From: Cloeon dipterum
Taxonomy: Eukaryota; Arthropoda; Insecta; Ephemeroptera; Baetidae
DNA: 64,000 nt
Assembly: GCF_949628265.1 (NCBI RefSeq)
Contig: NC_088789.1
Coordinates: 30,249,883 to 30,313,882 of the forward strand
Reading direction: 5' to 3'
Every line of letters begins with the position of its first letter. Position 1 is the first letter of the stretch. This document shows, in pieces, positions 25,052 to 36,405 of this stretch. A program made the translations under genes and the position numbers. Below the pieces are notes generated by a model, which saw only the letters and a program-made list of their open reading frames with translations, ran no database searches and was not told the DNA's origin.

Positions 25052-26246
25052 ATGTTGCAAAAGACGCTGTGCGTGATTTGCGAGTGTCCGACGGCGGACG
25101 GCGCTGTCCTCGCTGTCCACGTGGACAAGGAGAAATTGCAGCAGTGGTTTCTCAACGTCTGCGGACACGAGATGACCGAAGAAATTCAAGACGAGGACCT
25201 GATTTGCTACTTTTGTCTCTGGCATGCCGAGTGAGTTCTTAAAAGGAATTCAAGGAATTTTCTTTTTAAATGAGAAATTTTATCTAAGGTTTAAATGCAA
25301 ATTCGACGAGATGGCGGACGAGTCTTTGGTTTGGTGGCCCAGGAATTTAGATTATCTGGACGATGCGGCGAAGCAGCTGCGGAATTACTATTTTGGTAAA
25401 ATTCAAGCTTTGGAAGCCCGATGGTTTTTGTTCAATTTTTTATTCTTTTTAGAGGGGAAAATGGAGCAGTGTTGGGTACAGTTGGAGAAAATTGAGCTGC
25501 CGCAAAGTGACGGTGAAGAAAGACGAATTGTCGAAGCTGAAATACGGACGAGGCGATGGAAGTGCATCTACTGCGGGAAAAGATCTAAAAATACTAAAAA
25601 TTTGTCAAGACATATGAAGAAAATGCACAAAGAAGCCATCAGATGTGGAAATTACAATTGTGCCACTTATTTCCACTCTCTTGAAGAAAAAGAAGAGCAC
25701 GCCAAGAATGTCCATGAGAAACAAAATGAACGAGAAAAATTCAATTGCCAATTTTGTGGAAAGGAATTTGAGGGACCACAAAACTACAACATTCATGTTC
25801 GCCAAGTTCACAAAGATTATCCTCTAAAATGCTCTCGTTTTGGTTGCTTGTCATTTTTCAAAACAAAAATCGAAATGAAAACACACTTTGACTCTGCTCA
25901 CGGGAAAGATGACGAAGCAAAAAAGTTCAAATGCAACGATTGCGATTACAAAGCAATGAAAAAATATATTTTGGAAAGGCACATAGCTAGCAAGCACTTG
26001 CTCAAATCCAAGAAATGTAAAATGTGCGAAAATCGTTTCTCCCGTCGATCTTAATTGAGAATTCATGTAAAACGCTATCACAATTTTGAGGTTTGCCCTT
26101 TCTGCAAACTGGTTTCGACTGTTCATAACAAGAAATATCGTCACTTGAAAATTTCAAAGTGCAATCGCTGCAAGAGCAAATTCCGATGTTTAGGTTTGTA
26201 TAATTCTCACATGAAGTCTTGCCAAAATCGGTATACAAATATTTGA
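25052..26246 (+). pseudogene. ZNF-D, single nonsense codon in finger 6
   Basis: Exons 25052-25230, 25289-25395 and 25453-26246 would encode 359 residues, but TAA at 26052-26054 replaces the GAA found at this place in nearly all paralogues (S-E-L-R of finger 6). The product would stop after 295 residues, keeping the ZAD-like domain and five fingers. The frame stays open on both sides of the stop, so the lesion is one G-to-T change. It could be a recent null, a functional truncated form, or a base error. Exon 1 has an extra Cys after the first pair (CVICEC). AATAAA lies at 26371-26376. Confidence 0.75.
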
Positions 26247-27490
26247 AAGTCGAAGTTGTTATCTTCCTGGAAACACCCGCATTCATAAAATGTCAGTTAA
26301 TCTGCTAATCCGTTTATTTTCTTTTTGTTCGTTGAAAATTCAAATACTATTGAAAAATTGAGAGTAAAGAAATAAAAGAAAAATTCAGATATTTTGCTGC
26401 ATTTTCATTTATGTAAATTTGTATGTGAAACAGAGAGTGAAGCGGAGGTTTTTGAGTGGTGCGTTGCCTCCAAAATAAAAAGGCGGCAAGCGACGCTCGT
26501 CAAAAGCATAAAATACAGTGCTGGGGCAAACACGTCCGCGAGAACGGCCCTTGAGCCACGATCCACGACTAATGGGCGGCAAATAAACAAACACGGCTAG
26601 GAAATCAGACCAATCAGAGGCGTGATTGGCGGTTTGCCATCACAGATGCGAATAAATTTAAATTCTCGGCAGATTGCAGGAAAATTTCCATTTTATGATT
26701 TGGAGGCAATGTAAAAAGATATATGGCCAATCCACCGCGATTCAGTGCTTTCCTTTTTTCCGATTTCCCGCTCGGCTTCATATCAGATACAACGCAAACG
26801 ACCAAATTATATTTATAATAAGGAGACAATTCTCACCGCTTTTTGATACCGGTTTCTTTCACAGAAATTTAAACAGAATCAATGGAAATTTTTTATCTTT
26901 CCCAATTTTAAGAATTATATTTCAAAATTTTCATTTTACGCAGTTCGTCAGAGCTATACTAAAACCGAATTATTTTCCATTTACATAATTTAATTCCCAA
27001 AATTCATGCGGGTATGGCGACCCTAAAGCGCAATGGTACCGGAGGCACAATTAAGCGGAAGACTCACGCGCTCCATTTCGTTTTAATTTAATGAGTGTCA
27101 CAGCGTTTTACCGCAGCAGCAAGATGCAGCTTTTGTTCTCGCGCTTAATCGGCGAGAAACGCGAGCGATGCAAACGGTTTCCTCGCACCTCTCCTCGCGC
27201 CGCTCTGCAAGCCAATTTCCTCTTTTGCACGCAGTGTCTCGACTCTTGACGCGAACGCCAGAGCACAGATCAGCTAATTAAGACCACTTTATTATTGTGA
27301 TTCCCAGATACAGAATACGGACAATTGCTTTGCCTCCGAAATCCGAAATTTACAAGCTTGAATTGATAATAGATGCGTAAAGCCGCTTTTTAAAAATAAA
27401 TAATTTAATTTTTTATTTAGAAAACGACCCAATCAAAAATCCGATATGAATTTAAAACTTTCCCGCACTAAGCGAATTCAAAGGGTGTGT
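26247..27490. other. spacer D-E built from recurring modules
   Basis: Three modules seen in other spacers occur in order. At about 26430-26640 is the CAAAATCATA/GAACGGCC/GTGATTGGCGG module, also after F, G, I and M. At about 26725-26990 is the CCACCGCGATTCAGTGCTT module. At about 27003-27400 is the GGTATGGCGACCC/AATGGTACCGGAGGC module. No coding sequence is recognised. Confidence 0.65.
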
Positions 27491-27575
27491 TGCCTCTCCT
27501 AAGGGTGGCGCTTCAACAGCTACGCCACCTGCAACCTTCCATCTTTTCACTTAGGTTCAGGTGGTCTGTCAGAAA
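27491..27575 (+). promoter_or_regulatory. ZNF-E upstream block
   Basis: CTCTCCTAAGGGTGGCGCTT, then CCACCTGCAACC (27525-27536) and GGTTCAGGTGG (27554-27564), 11 nt before the ATG. Confidence 0.6.
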
Positions 27576-28775
27576 ATGTCGTTTCAAAGAGCGTTGTGCT
27601 TGATTTGCGAGCGACCGACGGTGGACGGCGCTGTCCTCGCTGTCCACGTGGACAAAGAGAAGCTGCAGGATTGGTTTCTCAATGTCTGCGAGTACGAAAT
27701 GGACGAAGAAATCTACGACGACGATTTAATTTGCTACTTTTGCACCTGGGATGCCGAGTGAGTATTTAAACAGGAATTTAAGGAATTTCCTTTTTTATTT
27801 GTGGAATATTTCCTGAAGGTTTCTTTGGAAATTCGACCAATTGGCGGCCGAGGATTTGGTTTGGTGGCCCAGGAATTTAGATTATCTGGACGATGCGGCG
27901 AAGCAGCTGCGGAATTACTATTTTGGTAAAATTCAAGTTTTGGAAGCCTAATGATTTTGTTAAATTTTTATTTATTTTTAGATGGAAAATTGGAGCAGTG
28001 TTGGGTGCAGTTGGAGAAAGTTGAGCTGCCGCTATGTGACGGTGAAGACATGCGAAACGTTGAAGCAGAAATACCGCCGACTAAGCGATGGAAATGCATC
28101 TACTGCGGGAAAAGTTTAAAATATTCTTATCAATTGTCAGGACACATGAAGAAAGTGCACAAGAAAGCAATCAGATGTGAAAATCAACGCTGTGCTACTT
28201 ATTTCCACACTCTTGAAGAAAAAGAAGAGCACATCAAGAATGTCCACGAAGAATCGAAGGAAAGAGAAAAATTGAAGTGCAGTTTTTGTGGAAAGCAATT
28301 TGAGGGATCAGCAAACTACAACCAACATGTTCGCCGTGCTCACAAAGAGTTTCCTGTAAAATGCTCTCATAAGGGTTGCCTTTTATATTTCAAAACTAAA
28401 ATCGAAATGAAAACTCACTTTGATTCTGCTCACGGGAAAGATGACATGGAAAGAATGTTCAAATGCAATGATTGCGAATACAAAGCAAAGCAAAAGCCTC
28501 ATTTGGAAAGTCACATAGCTAACAAGCACTTGCTCAAATCCACGAAATGCAAAATGTGCGAAAAACTTTTCTTCGGTCGATCTGAATTGAGAAAACATGT
28601 GAAACAATATCACAGTTACGAGATTTGTGCTTTCTGCAAAAAGGTTATGAGTGTTCATTACAAGAAATATTATCATTTGAAAATTACGAGGTGCATTCGC
28701 TGCAAGAGCAAATTCCGATGTTTAGGTTTGTATAAATCTCACTTGAAATCTTGCAAAAATCAGAAATATCAGTGA
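27576..28775 (+). CDS. ZAD-type C2H2 zinc-finger protein, copy E
   Basis: Exons 27576-27757, 27819-27925 and 27982-28775 give 360 residues, intact. The ZAD-like cysteines are C8, C11, C53 and C56. Finger 5 has helix residues Q, P, H and S at positions -1, 2, 3 and 6, a combination not seen in any paralogue here. Finger 3 has the unusual GSANY instead of GPxNY. It lacks the last finger of copies A and B and ends shortly after the C2HC finger (HLKSCKNQ). AATAAA lies at 28948-28953. It has the same 3' flank as copies J and L. Confidence 0.87.
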
Positions 28776-29788
28776 ACAAAAAATTTGAAAGTTGTTGACG
28801 AAATCTTCCTGGAAACCACTTATTCATAGAATTTCAGTCAAAATGTGAATATATAATATGTGCTTTTTAGTATTTCTTTCTTTTTTTATTGCATGGAAAA
28901 TGCACTATAATTTAAACACGAAAACTGTTTCTAAAAGTTATAGTTTAAATAAATACAAAACGAAAATTTGAATTATTTGTCTGCATTTTCATTTTTGTAC
29001 ATTTTAATGTGAAACAATGAGTAGGGCTTTGATTTTTAGACGATTGACTATTTGTTTAAATGCTTTAAATCATTGCAGGACTATCAAATGAGCACGAATC
29101 ATGCAATTTTAAACTTTTGAAACCACACTTAAAACCGTTAGAACAATCTAATTATGCAAAACCGTCTAAAACCGATTAAAACCCGTCTAAATAGATAAGT
29201 TTAGAATTCAAAATTGTCCAAAAACATAATTTCCTTAGCCGTTAAAAATTATTCATAACAAAATTTGAGATGATAGGTCAAAACCCTGTACATTTGTATA
29301 TTATAAAAGTAATAATACAATAAATGCAAATCCACCGCGGTTTAGTGCTTGCCTTTTTTTACCGATTTCACGCTCGGCTCAAATCAGACACAACATACGA
29401 CCAAATCATGTTTCCAATAAGGAAACAATGCTCACCACTTTTTGTTACCGGTTTCAATCACAGAAATTTAAACAGAATCGATGGAAATTTTTGCTCTTTC
29501 CCAATTTGAAGCAAATATATATTTAGGCACCTCTCCTGGCGCGCTTTTGCAAATTTCCTCTTTTGCACGCTGTCTACCGACGCGAACGCCAGAGCACCGA
29601 GCAGCTAATTACGACCATTGCGCTTCCACTTTACTGTTGCGATTCCCAGATGCAGGATACAGACAAATTCTTTGCCACCGGATTCCGAAATTTACAAGCG
29701 TGTGTTGCAAATAGATGCGTAAAAGCCATTATTAAAAAAAAAATTAAAAAAAAAAATTATAGAATTGTTATTGAGCAAACGACTGAAT
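28776..29788. other. spacer E-F, left of element X
   Basis: It contains the GATTTTTAGACGATTGACTA module (about 29020-29290), the CACGCTCGGCTC module (about 29320-29530) and a shortened GCGAACGCCAGAGCA module (about 29535-29780). The same series lies before the second X copy at 48797-50165. No gene is seen. Confidence 0.65.
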
Positions 29789-32103
29789 GGACCCTACATA
29801 TACAATACCAATTGACAGGGAGGTCGCAGTTAAGGGACGGGGGTAAGGGGCGGTGGGGCCGAGGAGGTTCGGGCCCCAAAGGTTTTGGCCGCCGCCCCAT
29901 AGGGGCCCGGGGAGCCCCTCTTTGCAAGCGGCCTCCCTATACTCCTGTGTAAAAAATCGCCAAAATGGGCCGAAACCCGGTTGGTCGACGCGGGGTCGCC
30001 CACGATCGCGTTTTCAGGTGTGCAAGCTTGGATTCTTTCCATAGGAGAATTAAAAAATAATAAAACCAAAAAGGGCCCTTTCGACGCTCTCGCGGGGACA
30101 GTGGGGGGTGCGGGGGTGCTGAGGGGTCGAAACCGGTGCCATCACCCGCAGAATTTAACGGTGAGTTCAACCATCACCGGTTTTGGCCCGCAACTCCCAT
30201 AGCGGCCGAGATATAAAATTCGGAAGGTGCAAAAACGTGGTTTGGACATAAATTTTTTTTTTTTGAGAAGCCCCCGCCAAGGCCCACTACGCTCGACGGC
30301 CCGCCGCGAACGTTCATTTGAAAGAAGCTGCAATTAGCTTCATTTTGACGGGTAGCACCGCCATCCTGCTCAAACGGTGCCGGAGCTAGAAGGGCCGAAA
30401 GGGTTAAAAACAGGCAAAAGTCGAAGCTGCCATAAGGTTAACACGGCCCGAGGGCCGAGACATGGAAAGCTAAAAATCTAAAAACCCCACCAAAAATCAA
30501 TTTTGCCCATCCTAAGACCACCCAGCGAGTTTTAGGCCTGTGCGACCTCCTCAGGGTCAACGGTGACCTTTCAAAGGTACAAAACGCGATTTTTCGGTAC
30601 TCGCGGCCCCCCCGCGGGGTCTCTATGGGCTCCAGGGCCCCCAAACTCGAGATTCCAGCAGGCGGAGAGTAGACAAAGCCAACGGTGTGCGGAAAAGATT
30701 TTTCCGCCCCATAGCGAAAAAGTTATTAAACGGACAAATTTGCCCATTTGTTCCCTGAGTACCTTTCGGCAGGCATATCTCCGGACATGGGCAAAAAATG
30801 AAAAAATGGCTTGATCATCGATGCGCAATTTATCTGCGAACATTTTAAGACCAAATTCGACCTGATCGGATGAAAAACCTGGGAGGAGATAGGTTTGGCG
30901 CGCGGCGCGGAACGGTTTTTCGCCGCCCATAAGCTTAACATGGGAATTCCGAATTCGGATTTCAGGCAGAAAAAAATTCTTTTGGGCCACGATTAATACA
31001 CTATGCTCTTCCGCCTGGCGAAATGTGCCTCAATACTGATTTTGGTGGAAATCCGGCCCATAGGCGAATTACGGCAGAGCATTGAAAATCAGCAAATGGC
31101 TAGGCTGAAAAAACGCGCGGCGGCGCCGCGGAGCCGCCGGGCGCTGAATACCCAATTTGACCATCGGACACTCACGACTGAGTGGGCGGGTGTCTGAAAC
31201 CATATTTTAACCGGTCTAACTGAACCCAAATTTATTTTATAAGAGATTTTCGGATTTGGGTGTGCAAAAGGCGTGCCAGGAAGCGCACACGCACCCAGCC
31301 AAATAGATTTATTTTTGCCAAAATTCGAGTTCTCACCACAGCGTCGACCGCGACCCCTCATTCGAAAGTGCCCACCGAGCAACCTGGCGTGCCGAAACGA
31401 CCTTCACCAGGGTCCCCCGACCTGAGACCGATTCGCAGGCCGAATTTAATCGCGATTTCGTTTTCAAGCAAGTTTGACGCTGCTTTTCGCTAACTAGCCG
31501 CACTTCAAACCACCAACCTTCCTCAGGTCGCCCACCCTGAGCACTTTTACTGCGCGATTTTGTCAGCCGCAACGACTCATTTCGCTTCCTTCGTCGCATT
31601 TAGAGTGCATAAAATTGCGTTTCGAATTCGCGAGAGCGGCGAAGCGTGCACTGCAGCCGCATTTCGCCCAGCGCAAAGACACACTCTAAATCATTTTTTT
31701 GCCGAAATTCGAGCATTCGCCGCAGCGTCGACCGCGAACCCTCATTCGAAAGTGCCCGCCGAGCACTTTAACCTGCCGCAACCGGCCGACCATTCTCAGG
31801 GTCCTCCGAAATGAAACCCTCCAACGGAGCGCCTCGGTTTTTGCCGTGCAACAACCGGACCAGCGGAGCGATTTTCGCGCGCGAACTCCTCCCCGGAAGC
31901 GTCTCGCCGGCACGCACACCCCCCAACCACCCCGGTGACCTTTCTCAGGGTGGCCGCCCTGACATCTCTCCCAGAGCCGGTTTTCTCGGCGTTTCCAGCG
32001 CCGCAGGCGCCGGCGCGCCGGCGCCCAACGGCCGCCGCGAATCCGAGTTGGCCCCCGCCCCCGAGTTGCCCCCCGACTCGGAACCCAAGTGCGAAGCGTT
32101 TGT
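29789..32103. mobile_element. GC-rich element X, copy 1
   Basis: About 2.3 kb of GC-rich sequence lies between ...CGACTGAAT and CTAATAGAAATAATG. The uninterrupted junction CGACTGAATCTAATAG is present in spacer G-H (about 37437-37452), which fixes both ends. No terminal inverted repeat and no target duplication longer than one base is visible. The right third holds two tandem units of about 385 bp beginning near 31315 and 31700 (TTGCC(A/G)AAATTCGAG...). ORFs are long only because stops are rare in GC-rich DNA; no transposase or reverse transcriptase motif is seen. It is a non-autonomous element of unknown class. Confidence 0.7.
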
Positions 32104-33006
32104 CTAATAGAAATAATGTTCAAAATCCGTTATGAATTTAAAACTTTCCCACTTTAAACGAAATCAAGGGTGTTTCCTCTCCTAAGGGTGGCGCTTCCTT
32201 AAAACCTTTTAAAATCCCAGCCGTATCGCGATTTATCCAATGGTGTGCGAGTTTGAAATCCAACGTCCATGAATCGAATGTTGAAGCCGCGATGAGGGTC
32301 GGCTTGAAACTCTGCTCGCCAAACACGCGAGAATTACAGTATTAATTAGGTCAGCACCCCTATCTTTTTACGCTTCCAATATTTCGACGCCATATTGACT
32401 TCTGACCGGCGGGAATCAAATCAAAGCGCATCTCCGATGAACAGAATCATTAAAAATTGTTGTTCTTTCAATATTTGAAGAATATATAAAAAGGAAATTG
32501 AATTTAACACAACAGAGAACTGCTTTTTAAACTAAAAATATTTTTTTATTTGTATAATTTCAAATTATCTGGAATGGCAACCCAAGAGCACAATAATGGG
32601 TTTTCTTGGGCACATGCGGAAGACACGCGCTCGTTCGTCTGTTTTGATGAGCGCGGAGCGACGACGACATGGCAATTGGTGAAGTTTGTTTCTGCAGCAG
32701 CATTAATTAATATGCGCCTTTTCTACTTGCGCTTCGTCGGTGGAAAACGCGAGAGAAATATTGCTCCGAGACACTTTGCTCGGGCCTTATCCGCGCCGCT
32801 TCCTCTTTCGCACGCACTCCTGCCGACGAACTACGTTTTTGTCGAAAATTTCGATTACCTTTAGTGTTATGAAAACCATTACAATAAAGTGCTCTTTATA
32901 TTGTCTAGTAGTCAGAAAACGGCTGAATCTCTCATAATAAAGCTTTTTAAAGTCAATGTATTGAATTTGTGTTTCCCGCACTAATTGGAAGCGAACTCGA
33001 GGTTAT
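32104..33006. other. spacer right of X copy 1, with an orphan ZNF promoter box
   Basis: At about 32169-32195 the box CTCTCCTAAGGGTGGCGCTTCC is kept but no exon 1 follows, so a zinc-finger copy has probably been lost here. The rest (about 32195-32960) duplicates 37535-38370, including GGCAACCCAAGAGCA and AGACACGCGC. Confidence 0.65.
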
Positions 33007-33092
33007 GTCGCCTCGCCTAAGGGTGGCGCTTCTATAGCTAAGCCACCTGCAACCTTCCATCTTTTCACTCAGGTTCAGGTAGTCTGTTAGAA
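33007..33092 (+). promoter_or_regulatory. ZNF-F upstream block
   Basis: CCTAAGGGTGGCGCTTC, then CCACCTGCAACC (33043-33054) and GGTTCAGGTAG (33072-33082); the right E-box is weakened by one base outside CAGGT. Confidence 0.58.
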
Positions 33093-34292
33093 ATGTCGTT
33101 TCAAAGAGCGTTGTGCTTGATTTGCGAGCGTCCCACGGCGGACGGCGCTCTCCTCGCTGTCCATGTGGACAAAGAGAAGCTGCAGAATTGGTTTCTCAAC
33201 GTCTGCGAGTACGAAATGGACGAAGATATCTACGACGGCGATTTAATTTGCTACTTTTGCATCTGGGATGCCGAGTGAGTATTTTAAAAGGAATTTAAGG
33301 AATTTTCCTTTTTATTTGTGGAATATTTCCTGAAGGTTTCTTTGGAAATTCGACCAATTGGTGGACGAGGATTTGGTTTGGTGGCCTAGGAATTTGGAGT
33401 ATCTGGACGATGCGGCGAAGCAGCTGCGGAATTACTATTTTGGTGAATAAAATTTACTCTAGAATTTTTTAATTATATTAATTCGTATTATGCATCTTCA
33501 GAGGGCGAAGTAGAGCAGTGTTGGGTGCAGTTGGAGAAAATTGAGCTGCCGCAAAGTGACGGCAAGGGCACACAAAACGTTGAAGCTAAAACACAGCTGA
33601 GGCGATGGAAATGCATCTACTGCAGAAAAAGTTTTAAATATTCCCGCCATTTGTCAGGACATGTGAAGAAAAAGCACAAGGGAGCCTTCAGATGTGAAAA
33701 TCGCAACTGTGCTACTTATTTCCACACTCTGGAAGAAAAAGAAGAGCACAACAAGAACGTCCACATAAATTCAAAGGAACGAGAGAAATTCAATTGCAGC
33801 TTTTGCGGGAAGGAATTTGAGGGACCACAAAACTACAAAAGTCATGTTCGCCAAGTTCACAAAGCTTTTCCTGTAAAATGTTCTCGTATTGGTTGCTTGT
33901 CATATTTCAAAACAAAAATCGAAATGAAAAACCACTTTGATTCTGCTCACGGGAAAGAATACATGGAAAGAATATTCGAATGCAATGATTGTGATTATAA
34001 AGCAATTCAAAAATCTCATTTGAAACTGCACATAACTAGAAAACACTTGCTCAAATCCAAGAAATGTAAAACGTGTAAAAAACCTTTCCCCGGTCTATCT
34101 GAATTGAGAAATCATGTAAAATACTATCACAATTTCGAGGATTGTGTTTTTTGCAAAAAGGCTATGACTGTTCATTACAAGAAATATATTCACTTGAAAA
34201 TTACAAAGTGCAATCGCTGCAAGAGCAAATTCCGATGCTTAGGTTTGTATAAGTCTCACTTGAAATCTTGCAAAAATCAAAAATATCAGTGA
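33093..34292 (+). CDS. ZAD-type C2H2 zinc-finger protein, copy F
   Basis: Exons 33093-33274, 33336-33442 and 33502-34292 give 359 residues, intact. Fingers begin at residue 134. From the middle of exon 2 to finger 3 (about 33385-33870) the DNA is almost identical to copy G (35501-35986), including the whole second intron. The two differ in exon 1, in intron 1 and from finger 4 onward. Finger 5 helix residues are Q, S, H and L. AATAAA lies at 34459-34464. Confidence 0.87.
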
Positions 34293-35126
34293 ACCTAAAG
34301 TTTGAAAGTTGTTGACGAACTCTTCCCGGAAACCACTTATTCATAGGATGTCAGTCACAATGTGAATATATAATATGTGCTTTTTTCTTTCTTTTTTTAT
34401 TACATGGAAAATACACTATAATTTAAACACGAAAACTGTTTCTAAAATTTAGAGTTTAAATAAATACAAAACAAAAATTCCAAATATTTTTCTGCATTTT
34501 CATTTTTGTCAATTTTTGTGTGAAACATTGAGTGAAAAGTGGAAGCGGACGTTGTTGAGTGGTGCGTTGCTTACAAAATTAATAGGTGGCGTGCGACGCG
34601 CGTCAAAAGCATTGCTGCATGGCATAAATTCATGCGTGTATGGCAACCCTAAAGTGCAATGGTACCGGAGGCATAAGCGGAAGACTCACGCACCCGTTCG
34701 TCTGCTTTAATGAGCAACACGGCGTTTTATTGCAGCAGCAAGATGCGGCTTTCGTTCTCGCGCTTAATCGGCGAGAAACGCGAGCAATATTGCTCAGACG
34801 GTTGCCTCGCACCTCTCCTCGCGCCGCTCTGCAAGGAAATTTCCTCTTTTGCTCGCAGTCAACCGACGCGAATGCCAGAGCACAGAGCAGCTAATTACGA
34901 CCATTGCGCTTCCACTTTATTATTGTAATTCCGAGATACAGGATACGGATAATTTTTTTGCCTCCGATATCCGAATTTTACAAGCGTGAATTGAAAATAG
35001 ATGCGTAAAAGCCGCTTTTTTAAAAATTAAAAAAACTATTAATTTTTAATTTAGAAAACGACTCAATCAAAAATACGATATGAATTTATATCTTTCCCGC
35101 ACTAAGCGAATTTAAAGGGTGTGTGT
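34293..35126. other. spacer F-G
   Basis: After the 3'UTR come a shortened GTGGTGCGTTGC module (about 34530-34620) and the GGCAACCCTAAAGTGCAATGG module (about 34627-35015), as in spacers D-E and G-H. No gene is seen. Confidence 0.6.
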
Positions 35127-35210
35127 TGCCTCTCCTAAGGGTGGCGCTTCAACAGCTATGCTACTTGCAACCTTCCATCTTTTCACTCAGGTTTAGTTGG
35201 TATGTCAGAA
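35127..35210 (+). promoter_or_regulatory. ZNF-G upstream block, both E-boxes degraded
   Basis: TCTCCTAAGGGTGGCGCTTC is intact, but the pair reads CTACTTGCAACC and GGTTTAGTTGG. Both arms have lost the CACCTG/CAGGTG core, unlike most neighbours. Confidence 0.55.
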
Positions 35211-36405
35211 ATGTCGTTTCAAAGAGCGTTGTGCTTGATTTGCGAGAGACCGACTACGGACGGTGCTGTCCTCGCTGTCCACGTGGACAAGGACAAACTG
35301 CAGCAGTGGTTTCTCAACGTCTGCGGACACGAGTTGGTCGAGGAAATCGAGGATCACGACCTGATTTGCTTTTTTTGTCTCTGGCACGCCGAGTGAGTTC
35401 TTAAAAGGAATTCAAGGAATTTTCTTTTTTAAATGAGAAATTTTATCTAAGGTTTCAATGCAAATTCGACGAGATGGCGGACGAATCTTTGGTTTGGTGG
35501 CCTAGGAATTTGGAGTATCTGGACGATGCGGCGAAGCAGCTGCGGAATTACTATTTTGGTGAATAAAATTTACTCTAGAATTTTTTAATTATATTAATTC
35601 GTATTATGCATCTTCAGAGGGCGAAGTAGAGCAGTGTTGGGTGCAGTTGGAGAAAATTGAGTTGCCGCAAAGTGACGGCAAGGGCACACAAAACGTTGAA
35701 GCTAAAACACAGCTGAGGCGATGGAAATGCATCTACTGCAGAAAAAGTTTTAAATATTCCCGCCATTTGTCAGGACATGTGAAGAAAATGCACAAGGGAG
35801 CCTTCAGATGTGAAAATCGCAACTGTGCTACTTATTTCCACACTCTGGAAGAAAAAGAAGAGCACAACAAGAATGTCCACATAAATTCAAAGGAACGAGA
35901 GAAATTCAATTGCAGCTTTTGCGGGAAGGAATTTGAGGGACCACAAAACTACAAAAGTCATGTTCGCCAAGTTCACAAAGCTTTTCCTGTAAAATGCTCT
36001 CGTAAGGGTTGCTTGTCATATTTCAAAACAAAAATCGAAATGAAAAACCACTTTGATTCTGCTCACGGGAAAGATGACATGGCAAGAATGTTCAAATGCA
36101 ATGATTGCGATTACAAAGCAATGGAAAAATCTCATTTGAAACGGCACATAGCTAGTATGCACTTGCTCAAACCCACGAAATGTAAAACGTGCGAAAATCG
36201 TTTCTCTGGTCAATCTGAATTGAGAACTCATGTGAAACGCTATCATAATTTCGAGGTTTGTGCTTTTTGCAAAACGGTTTTGACTGTTCATAACAAGAAA
36301 TATTATCACTTGAAAATAACAAAGTGCAGTCGCTGCAAGAGCAAATTCCGATGTTTAGGTTTGTATAGATCTCACTTGAAATCTTGCAAAAATCAGAAAA
36401 ATTGA
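35211..36405 (+). CDS. ZAD-type C2H2 zinc-finger protein, copy G (mosaic)
   Basis: Exons 35211-35392, 35452-35558 and 35618-36405 give 358 residues, intact. An upstream in-frame ATG at 35202 exists, but the start is placed at the paralogue-aligned MSFQ. Exon 1 is F-like. Intron 1 and the first part of exon 2 (FQCKFDEMADES) are D/I-like. The end of exon 2 to finger 3 is F-like, and fingers 6 to the stop plus the 3'UTR are I-like. This patchwork indicates gene conversion or unequal crossing-over. Finger 5 helix residues are E, S, H and R. AATAAA lies at 36555-36560. Confidence 0.86.

Noticed and set aside
29830-32123. Several 60-145 residue Arg/Pro/Gly-rich ORFs in element X (and 55159-56509)
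   Set aside because: Stop codons are rare in this GC-rich DNA; frames overlap on both strands, shift between the two X copies and show no known motif.
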